Source of the DNA: Sphingomonadales bacterium 28-55-16
Lineage (GTDB): Bacteria > Pseudomonadota > Alphaproteobacteria > Sphingomonadales > Sphingomonadaceae
NCBI GenBank assembly: GCA_002278855.1
Contig: NCGG01000003.1
Location: 124,001-188,000, forward strand
Length of the DNA stretch: 64,000 nucleotides
Reading direction: 5' to 3'
Made by a program: the position numbers and the translations under genes. Below the pieces are notes generated by a model, which was given only the letters and a program-made list of their open reading frames with translations, did not search any database and had not been told where the DNA came from. Positions 21,010 to 29,657 of the stretch are shown in pieces. Position 1 is the stretch's first letter. Every line of letters starts with the position of its first letter.

Positions 21010-21312
21010 ATGCTACCAAACGTAGCCAATGGGTCTGCACGGAGATGTGTTGCTGTTGCCCGCTCGACCGGTGAGCAATGTAAGAAATTAGCAGTCGGAT
21101 CGTGCCGCACGTGTAGGAGTCACGGTGGGCACAAGAGGGTGCTGCGCGGAGACCAGCACTGGAACTATCAAGGTGCAGGCCATACGCTACCTGAACGGCA
21201 GGAACGCCATGAAATGGCAGTATTCTTCCACGAGACAGAAAATCTCATGGCTAAGTTGGGGATGTTAGCACCGCGGTCGACCCGGACCCGGGGAAGAAAA
21301 CCAAAGGTCTGA
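21010..21312 (+). CDS. HGG-motif, cysteine-rich small protein (phage/island type)
   Basis: A 100-residue basic protein with a compact zinc-like motif: Cys13, Cys24, then C-x2-C-x2-HGG (Cys32, Cys35, His38), followed by LRGDQHWNYQGAGHT. Short proteins with this C..C..HGG..(G)xxhWNY layout are recurrent in phages and genomic islands of alphaproteobacteria, often near small-terminase or packaging genes; their function is not established. The C-terminus is Arg/Pro/Thr-rich. It lies between the two tRNA-Ser repeats, supporting a mobile origin. The start ATG follows AAGGAATTTGCC. Confidence 0.7.
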   Translation: MLPNVANGSARRCVAVARSTGEQCKKLAVGSCRTCRSHGGHKRVLRGDQHWNYQGAGHTLPERQERHEMAVFFHETENLMAKLGMLAPRSTRTRGRKPKV

Positions 21313-21340
21313 ATGACTTCACCCGCTTCACTGGTATTAA

Positions 21341-21778
21341 TTAAAACTCACCGCATTTCTGAAGGTTGCTGAAATTCACATCTTGTCCAGCGATGGACAA
21401 ATTGCCCGCCCCATACTTCAGGATCGTCAGTGTGTCTGAAATCAACTCGCCCTCAATCGACATAGAGACGAGCACTTTCCACTGGTCGCCTTTGGGCGTA
21501 CCTACCATGCCGGTGGCGTTCAGGGCCTTCATACCAAGCTCATATCCGTCAATGCGGTCGCCCGTAATTTCGACGATACCTTTGCTCTCAGGGTCGTCGC
21601 ACGTCGCCTGGAGCGACATGTTTTCTTCATAAACCCATGCCCATTTGCCCTGGATATCAGACGGCAAGATTGTTGGCGCAGATCGAGTAGCTGAGGACCC
21701 AGCCGCCCTTGCATCAGTTGCCGCGCCACAAAAAGTAAGAGAAACAAGCGCTGCTCCGGCTATCAATTTTGTGGTCAT
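21341..21778 (-). CDS. Exported protein of unknown function
   Basis: A 145-residue protein with a signal peptide (MTTKLIAGAALVSLTFCGAA.., cleavage near ARA). The mature domain is lipocalin- or META-like in feel (LPSDIQGKWAWVYEE, then VEITGDRIDGYE and LTILKYGAGN). Two cysteines, in QATCDDPES and LQKCGEF, may pair. The product is not recognised. ATG at 21778 is favoured by GGAGAG four bases upstream; an ATG at 21790 is less likely. It is convergent with the HGG gene, 28 bases apart, and inside the candidate tRNA-flanked segment. Confidence 0.72.
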   Translation of the reverse strand: MTTKLIAGAALVSLTFCGAATDARAAGSSATRSAPTILPSDIQGKWAWVYEENMSLQATCDDPESKGIVEITGDRIDGYELGMKALNATGMVGTPKGDQWKVLVSMSIEGELISDTLTILKYGAGNLSIAGQDVNFSNLQKCGEF

Positions 21779-22083
21779 TTTTCTCTCCAATGCTAGTTTT
21801 AGATGGTTATGAAATAGCAGCCTGGGTTTTACAAGTAATGTGTTGAAAATGAAAACCCATACCAGCCAGCCCTTTATTCGCTTAGATACCAGCGGTGATT
21901 GTTCCCCGTCAACACCGAGGGCACAGATTTAATGTATCGATTTAAGGAGTGATTTTGTCTCGTTTTCATTCCCGCGTAACTACGATGAGACCAGTATGGC
22001 ATCAAATTTAGTAATGCGCTACGATTGCTCCCGCACTAGATGGTAGCGTCGGGTCTACTCTAATTGTAGGTTAGGATTTTTTT

Positions 22084-22454
22084 ATGAAGTGGTCTAAAAT
22101 TTCGGCAGCAACCGCCCTAATGCTTTCCTCTGCTTCTGTTGCTTATGCTCAGACTACACCAGCCTCTTTTCAAATAGGCCCAGAGTATTGGGGTGCTACT
22201 GGAACATATGATGACAACAAAACACGGGCAAAGAAGTTTCAATAACGAATACAGCCTTAGAAAACCTTCGTCGCTGTGGGATCAAAGCAATGAGCGATTA
22301 CTCATATGCATATAAGGGGATGGCACCTGACTTTATGGTCACCATAACCGGACCCCACTTAAGCGTAAGCGCAGCGAATGTCGAACTTCAAAGAGCAAGG
22401 CGTTGCGGTATTAACGGTTACATCAAGCGTGCGACATTAGTTGGCGGAGAATAG
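22084..22454 (+). pseudogene. Frameshifted exported SPOR-like protein
   Basis: An ATG at 22084 (AGGA 7 bases upstream) opens a clean signal peptide (MKWSKISAATALMLSS, cleavage near AYAQ), but the frame stops at 22243 after 53 codons. The preceding-base frame is open from about 22224 to a stop at 22452-22454 and continues sensibly as GKEVSITNTALENLRRCGIK, ending near INGYIKRATLVGGE. One missing base around 22222-22226 explains the break. The downstream part has two RRCGI segments and a GPxxSxxxAxxELxRARRCG pattern like SPOR repeats. It is a pseudogene or a sequencing error; no canonical slippery heptamer is seen. Confidence 0.6.
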
Positions 22455-22671
22455 TTAGTTGGTCCCGGTGGCCCGCCGATGTATTCACGCCAGCTAAGGC
22501 TGTGAATGAAACGCAGCTAACCGGACGTGCAGAATAATATGTAAGAAGGAACCGTGGGTCCCATCAGCCAGAATAGGAGGGTGCCACCCCGGTGGGGTCT
22601 CGTTGGGTAGGTTTTTGAAGGGGGTGGGGGCACTAATGTGGTGCGAGGCAGACGGTAGTTAGCCTGCGCTT

Positions 22672-22694
22672 AAAGGTGGGTAGAAAGGTGGGTA
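22672..22694. repeat. Short tandem repeat (AAAGGTGGGTA twice)
   Basis: Two copies of the 11-mer, 22672-22682 and 22684-22694, are spaced at 12 bases in the G-rich 282-base non-coding stretch before the tRNA-Ser 3' end. The same stretch holds a CCACC-CC-GGTGG palindrome near 22580. I see no gene in 22455-22736. The function is unknown; the position next to a tRNA 3' end would suit recombinase arm sites, but that is only a thought. Confidence 0.5.
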
Positions 22695-22736
22695 AACCTA
22701 CGATTTCCGCGCAAGCCCTTAATTTTATTGGTTTGC

Positions 22737-22826
22737 TGGCGGACAGGGTGGGATTCGAACCCACGGTGAGCTTCCACCCACGACGGTTTTCAAGACCGTT
22801 GCCTTAAACCACTCGGCCACCTGTCC
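22737..22826 (-). tRNA. tRNA-Ser (anticodon TGA)
   Basis: Reading the minus strand, the acceptor stem GGACAGG pairs with CCTGTCC, followed by discriminator G and encoded CCA. The D-arm is GCCGAGTGGTTTAAGGC, the anticodon stem-loop holds CTTGAAA (anticodon TGA), there is a long class-II variable arm, and the T-loop is GGTTCGAATCC. It is 90 nt long and decodes UCA and related serine codons. Its 3' end is duplicated at 20803-20816. Confidence 0.97.
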
Positions 22827-22955
22827 GCTTACGAAAGTGCGGTTTGCGATGGCAAGCGTAGATGATGCGTCTTTGTCTCGTCGCGCACGATGAAATGGGC
22901 GTTTGACGCGATCAAAGCATTTCACAGGCTTTGTTCTGTGTGCCAATATATGGGT

Positions 22956-24071
22956 ATGAACAGAACCGCGGGCCACGTGTGGTCAAATCGTAAGATATTG
23001 ATGACTATTGCCATGAGCATCAGTGCGTTGGTGCTTGGGCCAAAATTGTTGGCGCAAGATGTTCAAGCATCCGCCACGCAACTGCCCGCGTCCGCCCCAT
23101 TTGGTGGCATAGATAGGCATGAGGCGGGTTTTCGCGCCTATTTAGCGCAGGTTCGGCAGCGCGCATTACGCGAAGGCGTTACCACCGCGACGCTTGACCG
23201 CGTGTTGCCATCGCTGAACTTCAACGCAAACGTTGTCCGCCTCGACAGACAGCAGCCCGAAGGCGCAACCAATGCTCCGGTGCCGAATTTTGCGCCCTAT
23301 AGGGCACGCCACGTGAATGCGTCGCTGATTAGCCAGGGCCGCGCCAAATATTCTGAGCTTCGGCCATTGCTGGCGCAGATAGAGCGTGAAACCGGCGTGC
23401 CTGAAGAGATTATGCTCGCCATTTACGGGCATGAGACGAGTTACGGCGCGGTCACCGGCAATTTCAATGCGCCTGAGGCTTTGGCATCACTGGCTTATGA
23501 AGGCCGCAGACGCCCCTTGTTTGAGACGGAGTTGGTCGCCGTCCTTAAAATGATCGACCGTGGCGTGCCACAATATGCGATCACAGGAAGCTGGGCAGGG
23601 GCACTGGGCAAGCCACAATTTCTGCCTTCTGTATATTTACGGCTCGCCCGCGATGGCGATGGTGACGGCTATGCCGACATCTGGCGCAGCGAAGTTGATG
23701 CGATGACCTCGATCGCCAATTATTTTGTCAATGCGGGCTGGCGTCGTGGTGAGGCATGGGGTTTCGCGGTCAATGTTCCGGCCGCGTTAAGCCGTGACAC
23801 CTTAGGTTCCCGCATGACGCCGCCGCGGTGCCCCCGCGTTTTTGGCCGGCACAGCCAATGGCGCACCATCTCTGAATGGCGTCAGCTGGGTATATCGCCG
23901 CAGCGCGGTGTGTGGCCAAAGGACAGCATGATGGCGACATTGATTGAACCCGATGGCGTGGGCAAGACCGGCTATCTTGTCGGCGGCAATTACCGTGTAA
24001 TATTGGACTATAATTGTTCCAATTTTTACGCGCTTTCGGTGGGGCTGCTGTCAGACGAGCTACTTCACTAG
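22956..24071 (+). CDS. Lytic murein transglycosylase (SLT_2 / MltB-like)
   Basis: Cleaves the MurNAc-GlcNAc bond in peptidoglycan to form 1,6-anhydro ends. The ~371-residue protein has an N-terminal signal region (KILMTIAMSISALVLG) and the MltB-type catalytic segment AIYGHETSYGAVTGNF, with catalytic Glu160. Then come SWAGALGKPQFLPSVY and the calcium-type loop DGDGDGYADIW, with a C-terminal extension ending NYRVILDYNCSNFYALSVG. No lipobox or peptidoglycan-binding domain is visible, so it is probably a soluble periplasmic form. Starts at 22950, 22956 and 23001 are all possible. Confidence 0.92.
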   Translation: MNRTAGHVWSNRKILMTIAMSISALVLGPKLLAQDVQASATQLPASAPFGGIDRHEAGFRAYLAQVRQRALREGVTTATLDRVLPSLNFNANVVRLDRQQPEGATNAPVPNFAPYRARHVNASLISQGRAKYSELRPLLAQIERETGVPEEIMLAIYGHETSYGAVTGNFNAPEALASLAYEGRRRPLFETELVAVLKMIDRGVPQYAITGSWAGALGKPQFLPSVYLRLARDGDGDGYADIWRSEVDAMTSIANYFVNAGWRRGEAWGFAVNVPAALSRDTLGSRMTPPRCPRVFGRHSQWRTISEWRQLGISPQRGVWPKDSMMATLIEPDGVGKTGYLVGGNYRVILDYNCSNFYALSVGLLSDELLH

Positions 24072-24234
24072 TATTTCGCTCCAGCTTAGCTGAGCGCTAT
24101 ACGTAGCGGTTAAAATCGCTTATCGAATGGCCAAAGCAGCTGGTTCTGAAGAAATTGGCATGCGATGATGGAACAGAATAATATATGCGCTATTTTGCGG
24201 ACAGTTTGATGGGTAAGCCAGCAGGTGCGCGCCT

Positions 24235-24870
24235 GTGACCGTGCGTGGCCGTTTTATATCCATTGAGGGCGGGGAGGGCGTTGGCAAGTCGACCCAGATC
24301 GCTGCGCTCGCGGCATATATTGTACAAAAAGGCTTTGAGGTTGTGTTGACACGCGAACCGGGTGGCACAGAGGGCGCGGAGACCATACGGCAATTGGTGC
24401 TTGGCGGCAGTGCCGAGCGCTGGCTGCCGCGTGCCGAAGCATTGTTATTTGCCGCGGCCCGAAGCGACCATGTCGAACGGCTTATCGAACCTGCCTTGGC
24501 AACCGGGAAATGGGTGATATCGGACCGATATATAGACAGCAGCCGTGCCTATCAGGGTGCAGGCTCAGGTCTATCGGATGCCGACATCATGACGCTGCAC
24601 CAAATCGGCAGCAGGGGCATGTTGCCAGACCGAACTTTAGTGCTGCGGCTTGATACCAAGGAAGCAGCCAACCGTGCTGCCACGCGCGATCAGAATCAAG
24701 CTGACCGTATTCAAGGACGTCCAGAAAACTTCCATTCGGACGTCGATATGGCCTTTGTCAGCTTTGCTGAACGCGAGCCGCGCGTGCGGCTTGTCGATGC
24801 ATCGGGCACGGTTGATACGGTTACCATGCGCCTACTCGCCGAAATCAGCGATTTGCTGGAGCCTGCATGA
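24235..24870 (+). CDS. tmk: Thymidylate kinase
   Basis: Phosphorylates dTMP to dTDP. The 211-residue protein has the P-loop EGGEGVGKSTQ (about residues 11-21), the substrate motif SDRYIDSSRAYQGAG, and a lid segment (ATRDQNQADRIQGRPENFH) as in Gram-negative enzymes. GTG at 24235 or GTG at 24241 could start it; the former is used. It overlaps holB by 4 bases (ATGA), a widely conserved tmk-holB pairing. Confidence 0.95.
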   Translation: MTVRGRFISIEGGEGVGKSTQIAALAAYIVQKGFEVVLTREPGGTEGAETIRQLVLGGSAERWLPRAEALLFAAARSDHVERLIEPALATGKWVISDRYIDSSRAYQGAGSGLSDADIMTLHQIGSRGMLPDRTLVLRLDTKEAANRAATRDQNQADRIQGRPENFHSDVDMAFVSFAEREPRVRLVDASGTVDTVTMRLLAEISDLLEPA

Positions 24871-25832
24871 ACGCCTTTGTAGGACATGATAAGGCGTGGC
24901 GACAATTTGCAACCGCCTGTGACAGCGGCAAGATCCACCATGGCTGGATTTTGGCGGGGCCACGGGGGCTCGGAAAATCCGCCTTTGCCTTGCGCGCGGC
25001 GGCACGGTTGGTTGATCCGGAAAATGCCTATGGCAGCATGATCGCACGGGGCGCCCATCCGGATATAATATCCGTAAAACGCCTTCCGAAAGAGGCGTTA
25101 AAAGACGACGAGGACATATCCGACGCGACCGAACTCAAACGCAGCATTACGGTAGACCAGATCCGCAGCCTACAACAATCGCTCACCACACGGCCAGGTC
25201 TTAGTGAACGGCGCGCAATCATCATCGACGCGGCCGACGACTTGGAACGCGGCGGTGCCAATGCGTTGCTGAAGTCGCTTGAGGAGCCGCCTGTTGGCAC
25301 ATTCTTTTTTCTGATCAGCCATGCGAGCGACAGACTTTTGCCCACAATCCGTTCGCGGTGCCAAATTTTGCGCTTCGACGCTTTATCTGACAGCGACATG
25401 AGGGGCGTTTTACATCAAGCTGCACCAGAGGTCCGTGCAACCGAGATTGATGCGCTCATCCGTTTAGGGAATGGCACCCCGGGCCAAGCGCTTGATTTTC
25501 TGGGGCTTGACCTCGAAGAGATTGAAGACGCCATGACGTCAATATTGCGCACAGGTGACCGTGACAACGCACTGCGCAGCGGCTTAGCAGACAAGCTGGC
25601 GCTTAAGGCAGCACAGCCGCGTTATGAGGCGTTCTTGCGCCGTGCGCCTGCTTTAATCGCAGATTACACCCGAACGCTTGACGCGTCGCGGGTAGAAAGT
25701 GGGGTTGCCGCTTGGGAGGCTGCCAGCAGCCTTGCGGGCCGCGCTATCGCCCTAAGTCTCGATAAGCAAAGTGTTGTATTCCAAATGGGAAGCTTGCTGG
25801 CATCGGTACAAGCGCATAAAGCACGAAATTAG
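24867..25832 (+). CDS. holB: DNA polymerase III delta' subunit
   Basis: Clamp-loader subunit of the replicase. The 321-residue AAA+-fold chain has a modified Walker A (AGPRGLGKSAFA), the sensor-type segment ANALLKSLEEPPVGTFFFLI and the conserved TIRSRCQILRF with its arginine finger. Cysteines of the usual zinc module are not obvious. Start ATG overlaps tmk. It is followed by metG after 18 bases, and tmk-holB-metG-tatD is a commonly conserved order in alphaproteobacteria. Confidence 0.94.
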   Translation: MNAFVGHDKAWRQFATACDSGKIHHGWILAGPRGLGKSAFALRAAARLVDPENAYGSMIARGAHPDIISVKRLPKEALKDDEDISDATELKRSITVDQIRSLQQSLTTRPGLSERRAIIIDAADDLERGGANALLKSLEEPPVGTFFFLISHASDRLLPTIRSRCQILRFDALSDSDMRGVLHQAAPEVRATEIDALIRLGNGTPGQALDFLGLDLEEIEDAMTSILRTGDRDNALRSGLADKLALKAAQPRYEAFLRRAPALIADYTRTLDASRVESGVAAWEAASSLAGRAIALSLDKQSVVFQMGSLLASVQAHKARN

Positions 25833-25850
25833 CCAATATTAAGAGTATTC

Positions 25851-27419
25851 ATGTCCAAACCCTTCTACATCACCACCGCCATCGCTTATCCCAATGGAAA
25901 GCCGCATATCGGCCATGCCTATGAGGCGATTGCAACCGACGCGATTGCACGTTTTCAGCGTCTGAATGGGCGTGACGTCTGCTTCGTTACTGGCACCGAC
26001 GAGCATGGCCTAAAAATGGACCAAACAGCGCGTGCCGCGGGCAAAGCAACGCGTGATTTGGCTGACGAAATGTCACTACATTTCAAGAAAATGTGCGAAA
26101 TACTTGATATTTCATATGATCATTTTTGCCGCACAACCGCTGAACAGCATCACATAGCAAGTCAAGCCATCTGGCAGCGCTTGGAGGCCAATGGCGATCT
26201 GTATCTGGATCGCTATGAAGGCTGGTACTCCGTTCGTGACGAGGCATATTATGACGAGTCCGAACTGACCGAAGGGGAAGGGGGGCAGAAGCTGTCCCCC
26301 CAAGGTACGCCAGTCGAATGGACCGTTGAGGAAAGCTGGTTTTTCCGGCTTTCCAAATATGAGCAGCCGTTGCTCGCATATTATGCCGCGCACCCGGATT
26401 TTATCCGTCCAGACAGCCGCAAGAATGAAACCGTCAAATTCGTTGAAGGCGGATTGAAGGACTTATCTGTGTCGCGCACCAGCTTTGACTGGGGTGTGAA
26501 GGTTCCGGGCAGCGAGAACCATGTGATGTATGTGTGGCTTGACGCGCTGACGACCTATATCTCTGCGATTGGCTTTCCCAACGAGACCGAAGAGTGGCGC
26601 AAATTCTGGCCCGCCAGCGTCCATATCATCGGCAAAGACATTGTGCGCTTCCACACCGTATACTGGCCAGCGTTCCTGATGTCCGCGGGCTTGCCTTTAC
26701 CCAAAATGGTGTTTGGCCATGGCTTCCTGCTCTCACGCGGCGAAAAAATGTCTAAGTCCTTGGGCAATGTCGTCGACCCAATGGAACTCGCCGCGTTGTT
26801 CGGTGTCGATGCATTGCGGTACTTCTTACTGCGCGAAGTCAGCTTTGGCCAAGACGGCAGCTACAGCCCTGAAGCCATTGTCACCCGTGTAAATGCAGAC
26901 CTTGCCAACAGCTTTGGTAATCTGGCGCAGCGCACATTGTCGCTGATCTTCAAAAATTGCGAAGGCTATCTTCCAGCGATCCATGGCCATCATGGAGATG
27001 ATATTGCCTTATTGGAACTGGTTGGAAACGCGGTTTCGAAACATATTCCTGCGCATTTCGAAGATCTAGCGATGTCACAAGCTTTAGAAGCTTGGATGCA
27101 GGCGGTATTTGCCTGCAACGCATATGTCGATGTGCAAGCACCCTGGGCGCTGAAAAAGACGGATCCTGCGCGGATGGAAACTGTATTAGCCACGTTGTTC
27201 ATTTGTATCGCGCAGCTTGCGATTGCCATATTGCCTGTCATTCCGGGGTCAGCAAGGAAGTTGCTCGATCAAATGGGCGTGCCAGATAATGTGCGCAATT
27301 TTACAGACGCCGGTTCGCATTGGTATTCGCCGCTGGCGGAAAGTGGTTTCCAGATTGCACAACCCATAGGCCTTTTCCCTAGGCTCGAGTTGCCAGCAGA
27401 GGAGGGGGCTAACGCCTGA
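25851..27419 (+). CDS. metG: Methionyl-tRNA synthetase
   Basis: Charges tRNA-Met. The HIGH-type motif is in NGKPHIGHAYEAI near residue 18 and the KMSKS loop in SRGEKMSKSLGN near residue 298. The connective peptide region (YYDESELTEGEGGQK) lacks the zinc-ligand cysteines, so this is the zinc-free form. The 522 residues end without the C-terminal dimerisation (tRNA-binding) domain. It shares one base with tatD (TGATG), so translation is coupled. Confidence 0.96.
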   Translation: MSKPFYITTAIAYPNGKPHIGHAYEAIATDAIARFQRLNGRDVCFVTGTDEHGLKMDQTARAAGKATRDLADEMSLHFKKMCEILDISYDHFCRTTAEQHHIASQAIWQRLEANGDLYLDRYEGWYSVRDEAYYDESELTEGEGGQKLSPQGTPVEWTVEESWFFRLSKYEQPLLAYYAAHPDFIRPDSRKNETVKFVEGGLKDLSVSRTSFDWGVKVPGSENHVMYVWLDALTTYISAIGFPNETEEWRKFWPASVHIIGKDIVRFHTVYWPAFLMSAGLPLPKMVFGHGFLLSRGEKMSKSLGNVVDPMELAALFGVDALRYFLLREVSFGQDGSYSPEAIVTRVNADLANSFGNLAQRTLSLIFKNCEGYLPAIHGHHGDDIALLELVGNAVSKHIPAHFEDLAMSQALEAWMQAVFACNAYVDVQAPWALKKTDPARMETVLATLFICIAQLAIAILPVIPGSARKLLDQMGVPDNVRNFTDAGSHWYSPLAESGFQIAQPIGLFPRLELPAEEGANA

Positions 27420-28195
27420 TGTTCGTCGATTCCCATTGCCACCTCAATTATAAGGGCTTGGTTGAACAGCAAGCAGACGTCCTGGCGCGCGCACGCGACA
27501 GCGGGGTTTCCGCGATGCTCAACATTTCCACGCGCGAGCGCGAATGGGACGAAGTCATCGGCCTGGCAGAACAAGAAGCCGATGTGTGGGCCTCGGTCGG
27601 TATCCATCCGCATGAGGCTGACCAGCATGTCAGCATCGATTGCGCAAAGCTCGTAGCGAAATCTACCCATCCGCGCGTTGTTGCTATCGGCGAAACCGGT
27701 CTCGATTATTATTACGACAAAAGCGACCGCGCACAGCAATGCACTGGCTTTCGTGCGCATATAAAGGCGTCACGCGAGACAGGCTTGCCGATCATCATTC
27801 ACACCCGTGATGCAGAGGCAGACACCGCAGCGATACTGACCGAAGAAACGCAGGAAGGCGCATTCACTGGGGTCATCCATTGCTTCACCGCCAGCGCCGC
27901 CTTTGCCCGGATCGCCTTGGATCTTGGCCTGTACATCTCGCTATCTGGCATTGTGACCTTCAAAAACGCGCAAGATCTCCAAGATATCGCAAAATGGCTG
28001 CCTGCGGATCGGTTGCTCGTAGAGACAGACGCGCCGTTTCTCGCACCCATTCCGCATCGTGGCAGAACGGGTGAGCCGGCATTTGTGGCGGACACCGCCC
28101 GCTTTGTGGCGCAGCTACGCGGGATTGAAACCGAGATCTTAGCACGGCAAACTGCAGATAACTTCTACAATCTGTTTACAAAGGCGGCACGATGA
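27419..28195 (+). CDS. tatD: TatD-family metal-dependent DNase
   Basis: TIM-barrel hydrolase of 258 residues. Metal residues are visible in VDSHCHLNY, GETGLDYYYDKSD, IHTRDAEADT, GVIHCFTASAAFA and VETDAPFLAP. Family members show 3'-5' exonuclease or D-tyrosyl-tRNA deacylase-like activity and may help DNA quality control; the physiological role is not certain. The start overlaps metG by one base and its end overlaps the next gene by 4 bases. Confidence 0.93.
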   Translation: MFVDSHCHLNYKGLVEQQADVLARARDSGVSAMLNISTREREWDEVIGLAEQEADVWASVGIHPHEADQHVSIDCAKLVAKSTHPRVVAIGETGLDYYYDKSDRAQQCTGFRAHIKASRETGLPIIIHTRDAEADTAAILTEETQEGAFTGVIHCFTASAAFARIALDLGLYISLSGIVTFKNAQDLQDIAKWLPADRLLVETDAPFLAPIPHRGRTGEPAFVADTARFVAQLRGIETEILARQTADNFYNLFTKAAR

Positions 28196-28794
28196 ACATC
28201 TTAGAGGACGGCCCATCCTTGATTTGGGGCGTCATCTGCATCTTGCTGTTGGTTGGTTCGTTGGCCGCGCGACGCTTGCCTTTTGGATATGTCGCCAAGG
28301 CAGGGTTGGCATGGATCGCCATTTTTGCGGCGTTGTTTGCTATTTTCAGCTTTAGGTATGAATTCATAGGCATTTGGGAACGTGTCAAAGCCGACATTTC
28401 AGGCACCGCAGGACAAAATATCAGCGGCAACGCCATTGAATTGCGGCGGCAGGACGACGGCCATTACTGGCTTCAGGTTGAAGTGAACGGCAAGCCGGTT
28501 CGCTTTATGATCGATAGTGGGGCCACATTAACGGCTATCAACGCAAACACAGCCAAAGAGGCGCAGGTCGATGTGGATGCCAACGGCTATCCGATCATGC
28601 TCGGGACCGCTAACGGCCGTGTTGCCGCAAAACGTGGTTTGGTAAAATCACTTAAAATTGGGCCTCATGTAATCGAAAATCATAATGTGGTGGTATCCGA
28701 AAATTTTGGTGACACAAATGTACTTGGCATGAACTTCTTGGATGCGATGAAGAGCTGGAAGGTGGAGCGCAATGTCATGGTACTTCAGCCGTGA
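28192..28794 (+). CDS. Membrane-anchored retropepsin-like aspartic protease
   Basis: A 200-residue protein with two N-terminal membrane helices (about residues 9-26 and 36-54) and a clan-AA domain. The active-site motif is FMIDSGATLTAIN, with catalytic Asp108, and the flap and C-terminal hydrophobic motif are VLGMNFLDAMKSWKVE. It matches the short, dimeric 'clan AA aspartic protease' type found in proteobacteria, active on the periplasmic side by orientation (inference). It overlaps tatD by 4 bases. Substrates are unknown. Confidence 0.88.
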   Translation: MNILEDGPSLIWGVICILLLVGSLAARRLPFGYVAKAGLAWIAIFAALFAIFSFRYEFIGIWERVKADISGTAGQNISGNAIELRRQDDGHYWLQVEVNGKPVRFMIDSGATLTAINANTAKEAQVDVDANGYPIMLGTANGRVAAKRGLVKSLKIGPHVIENHNVVVSENFGDTNVLGMNFLDAMKSWKVERNVMVLQP

Positions 28795-28887
28795 ACCGCG
28801 GGACGGCTTTGGGCGCCAACTTAGACCGGATCAATAATATTACTTAACATAATATATATTATCGAACTTATTATAATAGGCTGATAT

Positions 28888-29649
28888 ATGCGTGCTGATA
28901 TTACCCCGCTCTTCGACATCATGGCCAGACTGCGTGATCCTAAAAATGGGTGCCCTTGGGATCTTGTGCAGAACTTCTCTACCATTGCCCCCTATACTAT
29001 TGAGGAAGCCTATGAGGTTGCCGACGCAATCGAGCGGAATGATCTGGACGGATTAAAGGACGAGCTGGGCGACTTGCTGCTTCAGGTCGTGTTCCATAGC
29101 CAGATGGCGTCAGAGCTTGGCGCCTTTGGCTTACACGACGTTATCGACGGTATTTGTACAAAAATGATCCGACGCCATCCACATGTTTTTGGCGACGCAG
29201 TGATCAATGATGAAGCCGTTCCTGACGCTTGGGAGAGCATTAAAGCCGCTGAACGCAGTGGCAATAAAGACAACAGTGCACTTGCCGGTGTTGCACATGC
29301 CCTTCCCGCATTGTTGCGCGCCCAAAAAATACAGAAACGCGCTGCGCGGACCGGGTTCGATTGGCCAGATCAATCGGGCGCCCGCGCCAAAATAATAGAA
29401 GAATTACAAGAGGTTGATAGCGCAATTTCAGAAGAACATGTTGCGGAGGAAATCGGTGATCTGCTTTTCGCAGTCGTCAATCTCGCGCGCTTTCACAAGG
29501 TGGATGCAGAACAAGCATTAAAATCCGCTACAGCCAAATTTGACCGCCGTTTCCGCGATATGGAAATGGCGGCAGGGAAAGCCTTTTCTGGGCTCTCACT
29601 TGATGCCAAAGAAGCGCTTTGGCAGCAGGCCAAGTCTAAAGAAGCTTAA
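28888..29649 (+). CDS. mazG: Nucleoside triphosphate pyrophosphohydrolase MazG
   Basis: Hydrolyses NTPs to NMP and PPi, limiting ppGpp-related death and mutagenic nucleotides. The 253 residues contain two MazG repeats: TIEEAYEVADAI with DELGDLLLQVVFHSQMA, and a second with VAEEIGDLLFAVVNLARF. The Glu/Asp magnesium sites are present in both. It begins after a 93-base AT-rich gap with TTATAATAGG close to the start. It converges with hflX 8 bases away; a small TTAAAAG/CTTTTAA palindrome covers the junction. Confidence 0.95.
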   Translation: MRADITPLFDIMARLRDPKNGCPWDLVQNFSTIAPYTIEEAYEVADAIERNDLDGLKDELGDLLLQVVFHSQMASELGAFGLHDVIDGICTKMIRRHPHVFGDAVINDEAVPDAWESIKAAERSGNKDNSALAGVAHALPALLRAQKIQKRAARTGFDWPDQSGARAKIIEELQEVDSAISEEHVAEEIGDLLFAVVNLARFHKVDAEQALKSATAKFDRRFRDMEMAAGKAFSGLSLDAKEALWQQAKSKEA

Positions 29650-29657
29650 AAGCCCTT

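Noticed and set aside
21791..22083. Gene in the 290-base gap before the frameshifted gene
   Set aside because: The stretch is AT-rich with many stops in all frames; only a weak GGGTTTT/AAAACCC inverted repeat is visible.
22210..22245. Programmed ribosomal frameshift in the SPOR-like gene
   Set aside because: No X-XXY-YYZ slippery heptamer or downstream stimulatory hairpin is evident; simple base loss or sequencing error is more economical.
22672..22694. CRISPR array
   Set aside because: Only two 11-base units with no spacer; no cas genes anywhere in the window.
24072..24234. Small gene between the transglycosylase and tmk
   Set aside because: Frames here are short, lack convincing ribosome sites and are continuous with tmk's frame or cut by stops; I see nothing coding.
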